The notes: generated by a model from the letters alone, not told the origin. A stretch of DNA of 64,000 bases from Pimelobacter simplex (GCF_900114845.1 NZ_FOUK01000002.1:682001-746000); one strand, 5' to 3'; shown: positions 25,823 through 36,137, counted from the stretch's first letter. Made by a program: numbers and translations.

Positions 25823-27088
25823 ATGACCCACACCTCAGCAGACGACTGGGCCCACGCCCGCGTCGTGCCCGGCCCCGGCGGCGGCACCCTGGCCCGGATC
25901 GGGCCGGTGGTGCTCCTCGTCGGCTCCGACGACCCCGAGGTCGTCAAGCCCTACCTCGAGCACGCCGAGATGGTCGCCGCGAACGGCGGCCAGGGCCGCC
26001 AGCTGGTCCGCGGCTACGCCCTCATGCTCTCGACCGCGGTCGAGCAGTCCCCCGGCTTCGCCGCCCTCGCGCCGCACACCACCGGGCTCGCCGTCTTCGT
26101 CGACGGGGACGTGACCGTCACCGTCGACGGCCAGGCGATCTCGGGCGCGGAGTCGCTGGCCTGGGTCGAGCGGCTCATCCCGTGGCCGGTCGAGTCCGTC
26201 GCGGTGACCCTGCCGGGCGCGGAGGCGCCGGGCGACGGGTCGTCGTACCGGTTGGACGGCGGGGTGGTCCCGGCCGGCTCGCTGGCGATCGGTGCGCCGA
26301 TCGCTGCCGCGCCCTCGGCCGAGCCGGTCGCACCGGCGCCGCCGCCCCCGCCTCCCCCGCCGCCGGCCCCCGAGCCGGAGCCCGAACCCGAGCCCGAACC
26401 GGAGCCCGAGCCCGAGCCGGAGCCGGTGCCGGAGCCCGTGGCCGAGCCGGTCGCGCCCGTGGCCGGCCGCCCCCTCCCGCCGGCCCCGGCCGACGAGCAC
26501 GTCAACTTCCAGTCGGTGCTCATCAGCGAGGTCGAGGACGACGACCTCGACGACTTCGAGCCGCTCCCCATCGTCGAGAGCGAGGCCCAGGTCCACGAGG
26601 AGCACGCGCACGAGCAGGTGCGCGGGGTCTACTGCAAGAACCGGCACTTCAACGACCCGCGGGTGCTGTTCTGCGGGATCTGCGGGATCAACATGGTCCA
26701 GCAGACGCCCGTCCTCGTGAACGGCCCGCGCCCGCCGCTGGGCGTGATCGTGCTCGACGACGGATCGGTCTTCCAGCTCGACACGCCGTACCTGCTGGGC
26801 CGCGACCCGAGCGGCGACGAGCGGGTCACCGGCGGCACGTTCCGGCCGCTGCCGATCATCGACCAGTCCAACCAGGTCTCCCGGGTCCACGCCCGGCTCG
26901 AGATGCGCGGGTGGGACGTCGTCCTGGTCGACAACAACTCGACCAACGGCACCTACGTGCACGTCCCCAAGACCCCGGACTGGGTCCGGATGCACCCCGG
27001 CGCCGAGCAGGTGCTCACCCAGGGCACCCGGGTCCGGATCGGCCACCGGACGCTCGCCTTCAACACCCACGCCGGCAGCTCCCGCTGA
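25823..27088 (+). CDS. FHA-domain protein with acidic Glu-Pro repeat and zinc-ribbon-like motif
   Basis: 421 residues: an N-terminal domain (about 1-150) that I do not recognise, a Pro-rich stretch and then a Glu-Pro repeat (about 183-212) making a long rigid spacer, an acidic region (VEDDDLDDFEPL), a short Cys/His cluster (YCKNRHF then FCGICG) and a C-terminal FHA domain (about 310-415; YLLGRDP, SRVHARLE, NNSTNGT). The FHA key residues (GR, S, H, N) are all kept, so phosphothreonine binding is expected. It probably reads marks set by the nearby kinases. Confidence 0.82.
   Translation: MTHTSADDWAHARVVPGPGGGTLARIGPVVLLVGSDDPEVVKPYLEHAEMVAANGGQGRQLVRGYALMLSTAVEQSPGFAALAPHTTGLAVFVDGDVTVTVDGQAISGAESLAWVERLIPWPVESVAVTLPGAEAPGDGSSYRLDGGVVPAGSLAIGAPIAAAPSAEPVAPAPPPPPPPPPAPEPEPEPEPEPEPEPEPEPVPEPVAEPVAPVAGRPLPPAPADEHVNFQSVLISEVEDDDLDDFEPLPIVESEAQVHEEHAHEQVRGVYCKNRHFNDPRVLFCGICGINMVQQTPVLVNGPRPPLGVIVLDDGSVFQLDTPYLLGRDPSGDERVTGGTFRPLPIIDQSNQVSRVHARLEMRGWDVVLVDNNSTNGTYVHVPKTPDWVRMHPGAEQVLTQGTRVRIGHRTLAFNTHAGSSR
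26369..26453 (+). repeat. Glu-Pro hexanucleotide coding repeat
   Basis: Tandem GAGCCG/GAGCCC/GAACCC units encode the (EP)n spacer inside the FHA gene. Codons vary (gag/gaa, ccg/ccc), so the repeat is held at protein level and is not a perfect microsatellite. Confidence 0.7.
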
Positions 27089-27135
27089 CCTGACTGCTCC
27101 CCCCCTGCGCGAATTGCGCGGGACGGGTCGGTAGG

Positions 27136-29157
27136 TCAGGCGGGGGCGGGGACCTCGCCGAGGGAGACGTGGGTGAAGTCGACCGGGGCGGGGTCGAGCT
27201 CGGCGCGGACCCGGGCGCCCGCCGCTCCCCCCACCCCGTACGACGACAGCTCGATCGGGGCGGCCGCGAGCGGGTTGTCGGAGGCGGCCGGCTCGAGCCG
27301 GACGCCGCGCTCCTCGAGGGCGGTCCGGACGGCGGCGAGGCGGCGGCCGCCGTCCCCGCGCAGGTCGAGGGCGACGCCGCGCTGCCGGGCGAGGCGGGCG
27401 CCGAGGACGGTGGCGGCCTCGCTGTCGCTGTCGCCGTTCCAGTGGACGACGACGGCGGCGTCGGCGTCCGGGGCGGGGGTGCCGGCGGTCGCGACGATGA
27501 CCGGGGACTCGTTGGCGGCGACGACGGTGGCCAGCGCCGGGTCGTCCGACCAGGCGAGGAGGCCCTGGGGGCGCAGCACGCCGATGAGCTCGACGAGGTC
27601 CTGGTCGACGTCGGCGCTGGGGTGCGCGATCACCCGGACCGGTACGCCGAGCCGCTCGCCGTGGTGGACCAGTCCCTGCTGGCGCTCCATCGCGGCGGCC
27701 ATCTCGGCCAGGTCGAGGGACAGACCGCTGCCGACCTCGAGGGGTCGGCCTTGGGGAGTGAGGTCCGCGACGACGATCTCGGCGGGCGTGGCGCCGGCGA
27801 GGGCGCCGACGGCGAGCTCGACGAGGAGCCGGTCGTCCTGGCCGGTGTGGGCGAGGACGAGCATCCGGTCGACCGCCTCCTCGCCGAGCGCGGCGCGCTC
27901 GGCCTCGGCGATGTCGCGGGCGACCCGTCGCTGGGGGTAGACGAACCCGAGCAGCGGCCCGGTCATCACCGTCGTCACGAGCGCCATGATCACCATGAGG
28001 GTGAACAGCTCCTGGCTGAGCAGCCCCTTCTCGAGACCGACGTTGAGGATGATGAGCTCGGTCAGGCCGCGGGTGTTCATCAGCAGGCCGAGCGCGCTGG
28101 CCTGCCAGTGCGGCACCTTCTGCAGGCGGGCGCCGACGTAGGCACCGACGTACTTGCCGACGATGGCGACGGCGAGGATCGCGAGCATCGGCAGGATGTG
28201 CTCGCTGCCGAGTCCCTGGATGTTGACCTTGAGCCCGGAGATCAGGAAGAACACCGGCAGCAGCAGGAGCACCGAGATCTGCTCGAGCCGGACCAGGATC
28301 TCGTGGCGCAGGGCGGCGGCCTGCTCGTGCGGGATGATCGCGCCGAAGAGGAAGGCGCCGAAGATGTAGTGGATGCCGATCACCTCGGTGGTGGCCGCGA
28401 AGAGCAGCATGCCCACGAGGACGACGGACAGGATGGTCGGCGTCAGCTCGCCCGCCTTGTGGTAGGCCCGGGTGAGCCAGGTCAGCGCTGGACGGACCAC
28501 GAAGATCGCGACCAGCACGAACGGGATCGCCAGGTAGATCGCCCAGCTCGGCAGGTGGCCGTGGCCGGCGTCGACGCCGGCCAGCGCGAGGACGACGGCG
28601 AGCAGCGTCCAGGCGATGATGTCGTCGGTCGCGGCGCACGCCAGGGCCAGGCCGCCGGTCTCGGTGCGGTGCATCCGGCGGTCGGTGAGGATCCGGGCGA
28701 GCACCGGGAACGCGGTGATCGACATCGCCGCACCCATGAACAGCGCGAACGGCCAGAAGTCCGCACCTGCGGGCTTCAGGGCCGCCGTGGCGTCCATGTC
28801 GACGAAGATCTTGGCGAGCCCGATGCCGAGCGTGAACGGCAGCAGGATCGAGCAGATCGAGACCGAGCCGGCCACCTTCTCGCGGCCCTTGATCAGCTTG
28901 ATGTCGAGCTCGAGACCGACCACGAACATGAAGAGCACCAGCCCGACGCGCGCGAGGACGTCGAGGAAGGCGCGCTGGTCCATGGGGAACAGCTCGCCGC
29001 TCAGCTCCATGCCGAGCAGGCTGGGCCCGAGGAGGACGCCGGCGGCGATCTCGCCGACGACCGGCGGGATGCCGATCTTGGCGACGAGCGTGCCGGCGAT
29101 CCGGGCGACGACGATGATCAGGGCCAGCTGACCGAGGATGACCGCGAAGTCGAGCAT
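27136..29157 (-). CDS. Cation:proton antiporter, CPA2/KefB type
   Basis: 673 residues from ATG 29157. Residues 1-395 carry 12 or so TM helices with the CPA2 hallmarks IPPVVGEIAAGVLLGPSLLG and LFMFVVGLELD, the AATDDIIAW ion site (adjacent aspartates), and MNTRGLTELIIL. The C-terminal 270 residues are soluble alpha/beta and resemble two universal-stress-protein-like lobes, not a classic TrkA-N domain. It exchanges K+ or Na+ for protons at the cytoplasmic membrane. It is convergent with the FHA gene. Confidence 0.88.
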   Translation of the reverse strand: MLDFAVILGQLALIIVVARIAGTLVAKIGIPPVVGEIAAGVLLGPSLLGMELSGELFPMDQRAFLDVLARVGLVLFMFVVGLELDIKLIKGREKVAGSVSICSILLPFTLGIGLAKIFVDMDATAALKPAGADFWPFALFMGAAMSITAFPVLARILTDRRMHRTETGGLALACAATDDIIAWTLLAVVLALAGVDAGHGHLPSWAIYLAIPFVLVAIFVVRPALTWLTRAYHKAGELTPTILSVVLVGMLLFAATTEVIGIHYIFGAFLFGAIIPHEQAAALRHEILVRLEQISVLLLLPVFFLISGLKVNIQGLGSEHILPMLAILAVAIVGKYVGAYVGARLQKVPHWQASALGLLMNTRGLTELIILNVGLEKGLLSQELFTLMVIMALVTTVMTGPLLGFVYPQRRVARDIAEAERAALGEEAVDRMLVLAHTGQDDRLLVELAVGALAGATPAEIVVADLTPQGRPLEVGSGLSLDLAEMAAAMERQQGLVHHGERLGVPVRVIAHPSADVDQDLVELIGVLRPQGLLAWSDDPALATVVAANESPVIVATAGTPAPDADAAVVVHWNGDSDSEAATVLGARLARQRGVALDLRGDGGRRLAAVRTALEERGVRLEPAASDNPLAAAPIELSSYGVGGAAGARVRAELDPAPVDFTHVSLGEVPAPA

Positions 29158-29207
29158 GGCAAGCAACCCTAGGTGCTCAGGGCGGCGCGCGTCCCCGGGT
29201 CAGCAGG

Positions 29208-30284
29208 CTAGGTGGTCTCCCAACGGAAAAGTCTCGCGGCGAGTGCGGTCACCACGATCGCGAAGCCGGCCAGGATCACCAGCGGCACGACGGCGGATCC
29301 CGGGCCCTGCCCACGCACCATCACGTCGAGCATCCCGGTGTTGAGGTGCTTGAGCGGCAGCAGGTCGGACAGGCGCTGGATCCACGTGGGAGCGACGTCG
29401 AGCGGGAAGAACGAGCCGCTGAGGAAGGCCATCGGCAGCACCAGGAAGTTGGCGAGGTTGACCGCCCCCTCGGTGGTCTTGGCGATCGCCCCGGCGAGCA
29501 GCCCGATCGCCATGAAGCACAGGGTGCCGACGACGATCAGCGGTATAGACATCCACCACGACCCGGTGAGGGTCAGCCCGAACGCCGCCGCCCCGAGGCC
29601 GAGGAAGATCGCGAGCTGGGCCAGCGCGATGGTCAGCGTCACCGCGACCCGCGCGCCCACGACCGTGCCCGTCCTGACCGGCGCGAGCTGGAGCCGGCGC
29701 AGCAGCTTGGACTGGCGCCAGCCCTGCAGGGTCGCGGCCGCGCCGAACGCCGCGCTCATCGCGACCGCCCACCCGAGCAGGCCCGGCGTGACGAACTGGA
29801 TGGTGGTGAGCGAGTCGTCCTCGACCCGCTCGGTCACCAGCTGGTACGCCGGCGGCTGGCCCGTCTCGACGACGTTGATGCCGTCGACGAAGGCCCGCAG
29901 CGTCCCCTGCGTGACGGCGGCCTTGACCTGGTCGGTCTGGGTGTAGTGCGCGATCAGCCGGTCGCCCTGCTGCTCGATGGCGACGTCGGCGTCGCCCTTG
30001 CGCACCTCGTCGAGCGCCGCCGCGAGGCTCGTCCCCTTGCTGACGTCGAAGGTCTGCGCGAAGGCCTCGGCCACGTCGTCCGGGAGGTCGTCGACGAAGG
30101 GCACCGCGCCGACCTGGATCATGTCGACCTTCGACTGCTCCTGGCTGCCCAGCAGGCCGCCGAAGAGAACGAGGAACATCAGCGGGAAGATCAGCGCGAA
30201 GAACACCGACGCCCGGTCGCGCAGGAAGCCGCGCAGGATCGCGATCGACAGTGCCCAGAAGGGCGAGCGGGTCGGGCTGCTCAT
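29208..30284 (-). CDS. ABC-2 type transporter permease
   Basis: 358 residues: one TM near 25-45, an extracytoplasmic loop of about 140 residues, then five TM helices with the ABC2 signature region (NLANFLVLPMAFLSGSFFPL, LPLKHLNTGMLD). It pairs with the ATPase encoded immediately upstream; ATG 30284 overlaps the ATPase stop as ATGA. Together they form a DrrAB-like exporter of drugs or lipids; the substrate is not evident. Confidence 0.9.
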   Translation of the reverse strand: MSSPTRSPFWALSIAILRGFLRDRASVFFALIFPLMFLVLFGGLLGSQEQSKVDMIQVGAVPFVDDLPDDVAEAFAQTFDVSKGTSLAAALDEVRKGDADVAIEQQGDRLIAHYTQTDQVKAAVTQGTLRAFVDGINVVETGQPPAYQLVTERVEDDSLTTIQFVTPGLLGWAVAMSAAFGAAATLQGWRQSKLLRRLQLAPVRTGTVVGARVAVTLTIALAQLAIFLGLGAAAFGLTLTGSWWMSIPLIVVGTLCFMAIGLLAGAIAKTTEGAVNLANFLVLPMAFLSGSFFPLDVAPTWIQRLSDLLPLKHLNTGMLDVMVRGQGPGSAVVPLVILAGFAIVVTALAARLFRWETT

Positions 30285-31180
30285 GCGCGGTACTCCCGTC
30301 CGGTCAGGGCGAGGAAGACGTCCTCGAGGGTGCCGGTCTGGACGCTGACGCCGGCCAGGTGGTCGCCGGCAGCGAGGACGCCGAGCACGGCGCCGGGCTC
30401 GCGGGTCACCAGCACCAGGCCGTCGACGCCCTCGGACGCCTCGGCGACGCCGGGGATCGCCGCCGCCTCCTCGGCACCCAGCGAGCCGGGTGCCACCGTG
30501 ATGCGAGCCGGGGCATCGAGGCCGCGCACGAGCGCGGCCGGGCTGTCGACCTGGAGGATCCGGCCGTGGTCCATCACCGCCACCCGGTCGCAGAGCACCT
30601 CGGCCTCATCCATGTAGTGCGTCGTGAGGACGACGGTCCGCCCGGTGTCGTTGAGCGACGAGAGCAGGTCCCACAGGTTGCGCCGGGCCTGCGGGTCGAG
30701 CGCCGAGGTCGGCTCGTCGAGGAAGACCAGCTCGGGGTCGTGCACGAGGGCGCACGCGATCGAGAGCCGCTGCGCCTGGCCGCCGGACAGGTCCTCGACC
30801 CGGGCATCGGCCTTGTCGGTGAGCCCCACCCGCTCGAGCCACTCGTCGGCGATCGCCCCGCCCACGCCGTACAGGCTGGCGAAGGTGCGGATCTGCTCGC
30901 GGGCGGTGAGCCGCTCGAAGAAGGACGACGCCTGGAGCTGCACGCCGATCCGGGGCTGCAGCCGCGGGTTGCGCGGCCACACCGCCTCGCCCAGCACCTC
31001 GACCTGCCCGCCGTCGGGCCGGCGCAGGCCCTCGACCATCTCGAGGAGCGTCGTCTTGCCCGCTCCGTTGGGGCCGAGGACCCCGACGAACTCGCCCTCG
31101 CCCACGCTGAGGGTCACGTCGTCGACGGCGGTCAGCTCGCCGTAGCGCTTGGTCAGTCCGGTCACCTGGATGGCGCTCAC
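30281..31180 (-). CDS. ABC transporter ATP-binding protein (DrrA-like)
   Basis: 299 residues. Walker A GPNGAGKTT (about 36-44), Q-loop GVQLQASSF, signature LSGGQAQRLSIA, Walker B LVFLDEPTSALDP and H-switch TTHYMDEAE. About 80 C-terminal residues are an extra regulatory part, as in DrrA-type exporters. The GTG start lies 19 bp from the glutamate dehydrogenase stop on the same strand, so readthrough from that gene is possible. Confidence 0.93.
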   Translation of the reverse strand: MSAIQVTGLTKRYGELTAVDDVTLSVGEGEFVGVLGPNGAGKTTLLEMVEGLRRPDGGQVEVLGEAVWPRNPRLQPRIGVQLQASSFFERLTAREQIRTFASLYGVGGAIADEWLERVGLTDKADARVEDLSGGQAQRLSIACALVHDPELVFLDEPTSALDPQARRNLWDLLSSLNDTGRTVVLTTHYMDEAEVLCDRVAVMDHGRILQVDSPAALVRGLDAPARITVAPGSLGAEEAAAIPGVAEASEGVDGLVLVTREPGAVLGVLAAGDHLAGVSVQTGTLEDVFLALTGREYRA

Positions 31181-31199
31181 CGACCCGACCCTAGACGGG

Positions 31200-34100
31200 T
31201 CAGGTGAGCAGACCTCGCACGACCCGCAGGCCCACCGACACCTTGGCGATGTCGGCCGGCTCGTCGCTGCAGACCGCCGTCAGCGCGGCGATCGCCTTGT
31301 CGACCACCCCGCCTGCCTCGGCCTCCCAGGCGGCGACCCGGCGCGCCGCGGCGGCGAGCGGGTCGTCGTCGTCGGCCTCGGCCGCACTGCTCTCGCTCGT
31401 CGCGGCGAGCACCTCGCCGGTGAGCTGGGCGTGGACGGTGTAGAGGTCGTCGCGCAGCGCGGCCCGCGCCATCGTCTGCCACTGGTCGTCGCGCGGCAGC
31501 GCCACGATCCGCTGCTGCAGCACGGACAGGCCCAGCCGCTCCCCCAGCGCGAAGTGGACCCGGGCCACCTCGGCCGGCTCGAGCTCGGCCTCGTCGGCGA
31601 TCTCGACGATGTTGAGCAGCGTGTAGGCGACGTCGAAGGAGGCCACCCGCGCGGCGAGGTCCTGCGGCACCTGCTGGCTCTCGAGCGAGCGCCGCCGGGC
31701 CTCGTACGCCGCGAGCTCGGCGCCGGTGAGCAGCTGCGGCAGCTCGAGCATCGTCTCCTGCACGTGCGCCGCGAAGAACTCCACGTTGCCCTGGCTGTCG
31801 AGCGGGGGCCGCCGGTTGGTGACGAGCCAGCGCGACGCGCGCTCGACCAGGGTCCGCATCTCGACCCGCATCCGGGTCTGGACGGCGGCGTCGAGCACGT
31901 TGTCGTACTGCTCGAGCTCCTGGCGCAGGTCGAGGGAGCCGAAGATCTCGCGGGCGACGAAGTTGGCCCGGGTGAGCTCGGCGGCGCTCGCCCCGGTCTC
32001 GCCCGCCAGCCGCGGCCAGTACGTCATGCCGGCGCCGTTGACCAGGTCGTTGACGACCTGGGTCACGATGATCTCGCGACGCAGCGGGTGCTCGCCGATC
32101 TGGTCGAGGAAGCCGTTCTGCACCGGCGCCGGGAAGTACGACTGCAGGTCGAGGGTCAGGTACGGGTCCTCGGGAAGGTCGGAGGCGAGCAGCTCCTCGG
32201 CGAGCACGATCTTGGTGTACGCCATGAGCACCGCCAGCTCGGGCTGGCTGAGCGTGTCGCCGGCCTCGATCCGGCGCTTCACCTCGCGGGTCGGCGGCAG
32301 CGCCTCGAGCTCGCGGTCGAGCAGGCCCTGCGACTCGAGGTCGCGCATCCACTGCTCGTGGACGTGCAGCAGCGAGACGGCGTTCTTGGCCGCGTTGGCG
32401 AGCGCCAGGTTCTGCTCGTAGTTGTCGCGCAGCACCAGCTCGGCGACCTCGTCGGTCATCGAGGCGAGCAGCTCGTTGCGCTGCTTGCCGGTCAGGTCGC
32501 CGTCGGCGACGACCCGGTCGAGCAGGACCTTGAGGTTGACCTCGTGGTCGGAGGTGTCGACCCCGGCGGAGTTGTCGATGAAGTCGGTGTTGATCCGCCC
32601 ACCGTCCCGGGCGTACTCGATCCGGCCGCGCTGGGTGAAGCCCAGGTTGCCGCCCTCGCCCACGGATCGCACCCGCAGCTGGCCGCCGTCGACGCGGATC
32701 GCGTCGTTGGACTTGTCGCCCGCGTCGGCGTCGGTCTCGGTGGAGGCCTTGACGTAGGTGCCGATGCCGCCGTTCCAGAGCAGGTCGACCGGAGCGAGCA
32801 GGATCGCGCGCATCAGCTCGGCCGGCGTCATGTGCTCGACGTGACCGGCGATGCCGAGCGCGGCTCGGATCTGCGCGTTGACCGGGATCGACTTGGCCCG
32901 CCGCGAGAAGACCCCGCCGCCGGCGGAGATCAGGCTCTTGTCGTAGTCCTGCCAGCTCGACCGGGGCAGCTCGAAGAGCCGCTTCCGCTCGGCGTACGAC
33001 GCCGCGGCGTCGGGCTCGGGGTCGATGAAGATGTCGCGGTGGTCGAACGCCGCGACCAGCCGGATGTGCTCGGAGCAGAGCATGCCGTTGCCGAAGACGT
33101 CACCGGACATGTCGCCGATGCCGACGACGGTGAAGTCCTCGTTCTGGCAGTCGATGCCCATCTCGCGGAAGTGCCGGCGCACCGAGACCCAGGCGCCCTT
33201 GGCGGTGATGCCCATCGCCTTGTGGTCGTAGCCAACCGAGCCGCCGCTGGCGAACGCGTCGCCCAGCCAGAAGCCGTAGTCCGCGGCGACGCCGTTGGCG
33301 ATGTCGGAGAAGGTCGCCGTGCCCTTGTCGGCGGCGACGACGAGGTAGGAGTCGTCCCCATCGTGCCGGACGACGTCCGCCGGCGGCACCGTCGCGCCCC
33401 CGACCAGGTTGTCGGTGACGTCGAGCAGGCCGCGGATGAACGTCTTGTAGCAGGCCACGCCCTCGGCCAGCCACGCCTCGCGGTCGGAGGAGTCGGGCAG
33501 CTGCTTGGCGTAGAAGCCGCCCTTCGCGCCGACCGGCACGATGACGGTGTTCTTGACCATCTGCGCCTTGACCAGGCCGAGCACCTCGGTGCGGAAGTCG
33601 TCGCGCCGGTCGGACCAGCGCAGGCCGCCGCGCGCGACGCTGCCGAAGCGCAGGTGCACGCCCTCGACGCGTGGCGAGTACACGAAGATCTCGTACTTGG
33701 GCCGCGGCTCGGGCAGGTCCGGGATCGCCGACGGCTCGAGCTTGAGCGAGAGGTAGGGCTTGGCGGTGGCGCTCTCGCCGTCGCGCTGGAAGTAGTTGGT
33801 GCGCAGCGTCGCCTGGATGTGGGTGAGGTAGGAGCGCAGGATGCGGTCGTGGTCGAGGCTGACCACGCCGTCGAGCGCCGTCCGCACCTGCTCGACGAGT
33901 GCCGCCTCGCGCCCGTCGCGGTCGTCGCCGACCGCCGGGTCGAAGCGGGTCTCGAAGAGCGCGACGAGCAGCCGGGCGAGGTCGACGTTGTCGACGAGCG
34001 CCTGCTCGATCGAGTCGACGGAGAACGGGCTGTTGCCCTGCTTCATGTAGCGCGCGTAGGCGCGCAGCAGCATCGCCTGGCGCCAGGTCAGCCGGGCCGC

Positions 34101-36137
34101 GAGCACGAGCCGGTTGAAGCCGTCGGTCTCGGTGTAGCCGTCCCACATCGCGCGCAGCGCGTCGGCGAACAGCTCGCGGGCGTGGTCGGGCAGCGGGCCG
34201 CCGTAGCGCAGGCCGAAGTCGTAGATGTGCGTCATCCGGCCCAGGCCGCTGAGCGTGTAGGGACGCTCGTCGACGACCTCGACCCCCATCGAGGCCAGCA
34301 TCGGCAGCACCGCGCTCAGCGACAGCGGCTCGCCGACGCGGAACATCTTGAGGCGGGCCTCGCCGTCGGCGGCGTCGACCTCGGCGTAGAGCGACTGGTC
34401 GCGCCCCTCGTCGCCGGCGATGCCCTCGATCCGGGCGAGGTCGACCGCGGCCGTGCGAGCGCTGAAGTCCTCCTTGTAGGCCTCGGGGAAGGCGTCGAGG
34501 TAGCGGCGGCCGAGCAGCGCGCCGGCCTCCTCGCCGTACTCGGCGATGACGGCCTGGAGGAAGTCCTCCTGCCAGGAGCGGGAGGCGTCGATGAGGCGCC
34601 GCTCGAGGTCGGCGGTGTCGATGTCGTCGGGGATCAGCTCGCCCTTGGGCAGGTGGACGACGAAGTGCACCCGCGCCGTCGTCGACTCGTTGATGCTGAC
34701 GTTGAACTCGACCGACTCGGGCCCGATCCGGCCCTTGCCGATCTGCTCGGTCAGGATCTGCACGAACTTGTGCCGGATGCCCGTGTTGTAGCGGTCGCGC
34801 GGCAGGTACACGAGCACCGACAGGTAGCGCGCGTAGGTGTCGCGGCGGATGAAGAGCCGCACCGCACGGCGCTCCCGCGCCTGCATCGCGGCCTCGACGA
34901 TGGGGCCGAGCTCGTCGACCGGCGTGTGGAAGAGCTCGTCGCGCGGGTAGGTCTCGAGCGTGTCGAGCAGCGCGGCGCCGTCGTGGCTGCGGGCGTCGTA
35001 CCCGCTGCGGAGGAGGACCTCGTCGGCCTTCTCGCGCAGCAGCGGGATGCGCAGCAGCGACTCGGTGTAGGCCGCGCTGGAGAGCAGGCCGAGGAAGCGG
35101 CGCTCGCCGACGACCTCGCCGTCGGGGCCGAACGTCTTGACCCCGACGTAGTCGAGGTAGGCCGGGCGGTGCACCGTGGAGCGGGAGTTGGCCTTGGCCA
35201 GCACGAGCAGGGTCTTCTCGCGCGCCTTGGCCTTGACCGCCTCGGGCAGCCGGCTGAACGCGATCGAGGTGTCGCCCTCGGCGGGGCTCTCGCGCAGGAT
35301 GCCGAGACCGGTGCCCGGGACCGGGCGCAGGACGTCGTCCTCGGGCTCGCCGTCGAGCGCGACCCGGTCGAGGACGTACTCGCGGTAGCCGAGGAAGGTG
35401 AAGTGCTCGTCGGCCAGCCAGGCGAGCAGCGCGCCGGCCTGGCGGACCTCGTCGTCCGGCAGCGGCGGCGGGTCGGAGGTCAGGGAGGCGACGGTCTCGG
35501 AGACCCGCTCCTGCATCTGCGGCCAGTCGTCGACCGACGCCTGGACGTCGCCGAGGACCCGGCGGCACGCGTCGGCCACCCGCTCGGGGGCGTCGTCGCC
35601 CTCGCCGCTGAGCCGCGGGATCTCGATGTGCATCCACGACTCGCGGATCGTCCCCTCGACCGGTGCGGTCGAGCCCGACGCGACCGGCTCGGCCTCGAGG
35701 AGGCGGCCGTTCTCGTCGCGTCGAACGTCGAAGGTGGGGTGGATGACCGCGCGCACGTCGTGGAGCTGGCGGGAGAGCTCCATGGTCAGCGAGTCGACGA
35801 GGAACGGCATGTCGTCGACGACCACCTCGACCACGGAGTGACCGGCCGCGGACCAGCCGTGCTCGGCGACCGTCGGGGTGAAGACCCGGACCTTCGCCAC
35901 GCCCGGGTCGCGGTCGAGCGCCAGGTGGTGGTGGGAGGCGAGGGCACCGTAGACGTCGACGTCGGTACGGCTCGCGAGCTCCTCGGTCGCGACGTGGCGG
36001 TAGTACGCCGGGAGCAGGGCCGGCAAGGCGTCGCGCGGCGGCCCTCCGCTCCCCTTGTTCGGCGCGGCCGCGGCAGCGGCCTGCTCGAAGATGCGGTCTC
36101 GGTCGGAATGGGCAGCAGAGGAAGGCAGCGTCGTCAT
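31200..36137 (-). CDS. gdh: Large NAD-specific glutamate dehydrogenase (L_180 type)
   Basis: 1645 residues from ATG 36137. The size and sequence match the L_180 class of NAD-GDH known from Streptomyces: long N-terminal regulatory region (MPFLVDSLTMELSR and FLGYREYVLDR segments), central catalytic domain with AKGGFYAKQLP, GIGDMSGDVFGNGML and NGGIGTYVKASTETDADAGD (in parts), and a helical C-terminal segment. It deaminates glutamate to 2-oxoglutarate and is a catabolic enzyme, often allosterically controlled. GAGGTG lies before the start; the divergent DUF2505 gene begins 68 bp away. Confidence 0.95.
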   Translation of the reverse strand: MTTLPSSAAHSDRDRIFEQAAAAAAPNKGSGGPPRDALPALLPAYYRHVATEELASRTDVDVYGALASHHHLALDRDPGVAKVRVFTPTVAEHGWSAAGHSVVEVVVDDMPFLVDSLTMELSRQLHDVRAVIHPTFDVRRDENGRLLEAEPVASGSTAPVEGTIRESWMHIEIPRLSGEGDDAPERVADACRRVLGDVQASVDDWPQMQERVSETVASLTSDPPPLPDDEVRQAGALLAWLADEHFTFLGYREYVLDRVALDGEPEDDVLRPVPGTGLGILRESPAEGDTSIAFSRLPEAVKAKAREKTLLVLAKANSRSTVHRPAYLDYVGVKTFGPDGEVVGERRFLGLLSSAAYTESLLRIPLLREKADEVLLRSGYDARSHDGAALLDTLETYPRDELFHTPVDELGPIVEAAMQARERRAVRLFIRRDTYARYLSVLVYLPRDRYNTGIRHKFVQILTEQIGKGRIGPESVEFNVSINESTTARVHFVVHLPKGELIPDDIDTADLERRLIDASRSWQEDFLQAVIAEYGEEAGALLGRRYLDAFPEAYKEDFSARTAAVDLARIEGIAGDEGRDQSLYAEVDAADGEARLKMFRVGEPLSLSAVLPMLASMGVEVVDERPYTLSGLGRMTHIYDFGLRYGGPLPDHARELFADALRAMWDGYTETDGFNRLVLAARLTWRQAMLLRAYARYMKQGNSPFSVDSIEQALVDNVDLARLLVALFETRFDPAVGDDRDGREAALVEQVRTALDGVVSLDHDRILRSYLTHIQATLRTNYFQRDGESATAKPYLSLKLEPSAIPDLPEPRPKYEIFVYSPRVEGVHLRFGSVARGGLRWSDRRDDFRTEVLGLVKAQMVKNTVIVPVGAKGGFYAKQLPDSSDREAWLAEGVACYKTFIRGLLDVTDNLVGGATVPPADVVRHDGDDSYLVVAADKGTATFSDIANGVAADYGFWLGDAFASGGSVGYDHKAMGITAKGAWVSVRRHFREMGIDCQNEDFTVVGIGDMSGDVFGNGMLCSEHIRLVAAFDHRDIFIDPEPDAAASYAERKRLFELPRSSWQDYDKSLISAGGGVFSRRAKSIPVNAQIRAALGIAGHVEHMTPAELMRAILLAPVDLLWNGGIGTYVKASTETDADAGDKSNDAIRVDGGQLRVRSVGEGGNLGFTQRGRIEYARDGGRINTDFIDNSAGVDTSDHEVNLKVLLDRVVADGDLTGKQRNELLASMTDEVAELVLRDNYEQNLALANAAKNAVSLLHVHEQWMRDLESQGLLDRELEALPPTREVKRRIEAGDTLSQPELAVLMAYTKIVLAEELLASDLPEDPYLTLDLQSYFPAPVQNGFLDQIGEHPLRREIIVTQVVNDLVNGAGMTYWPRLAGETGASAAELTRANFVAREIFGSLDLRQELEQYDNVLDAAVQTRMRVEMRTLVERASRWLVTNRRPPLDSQGNVEFFAAHVQETMLELPQLLTGAELAAYEARRRSLESQQVPQDLAARVASFDVAYTLLNIVEIADEAELEPAEVARVHFALGERLGLSVLQQRIVALPRDDQWQTMARAALRDDLYTVHAQLTGEVLAATSESSAAEADDDDPLAAAARRVAAWEAEAGGVVDKAIAALTAVCSDEPADIAKVSVGLRVVRGLLT

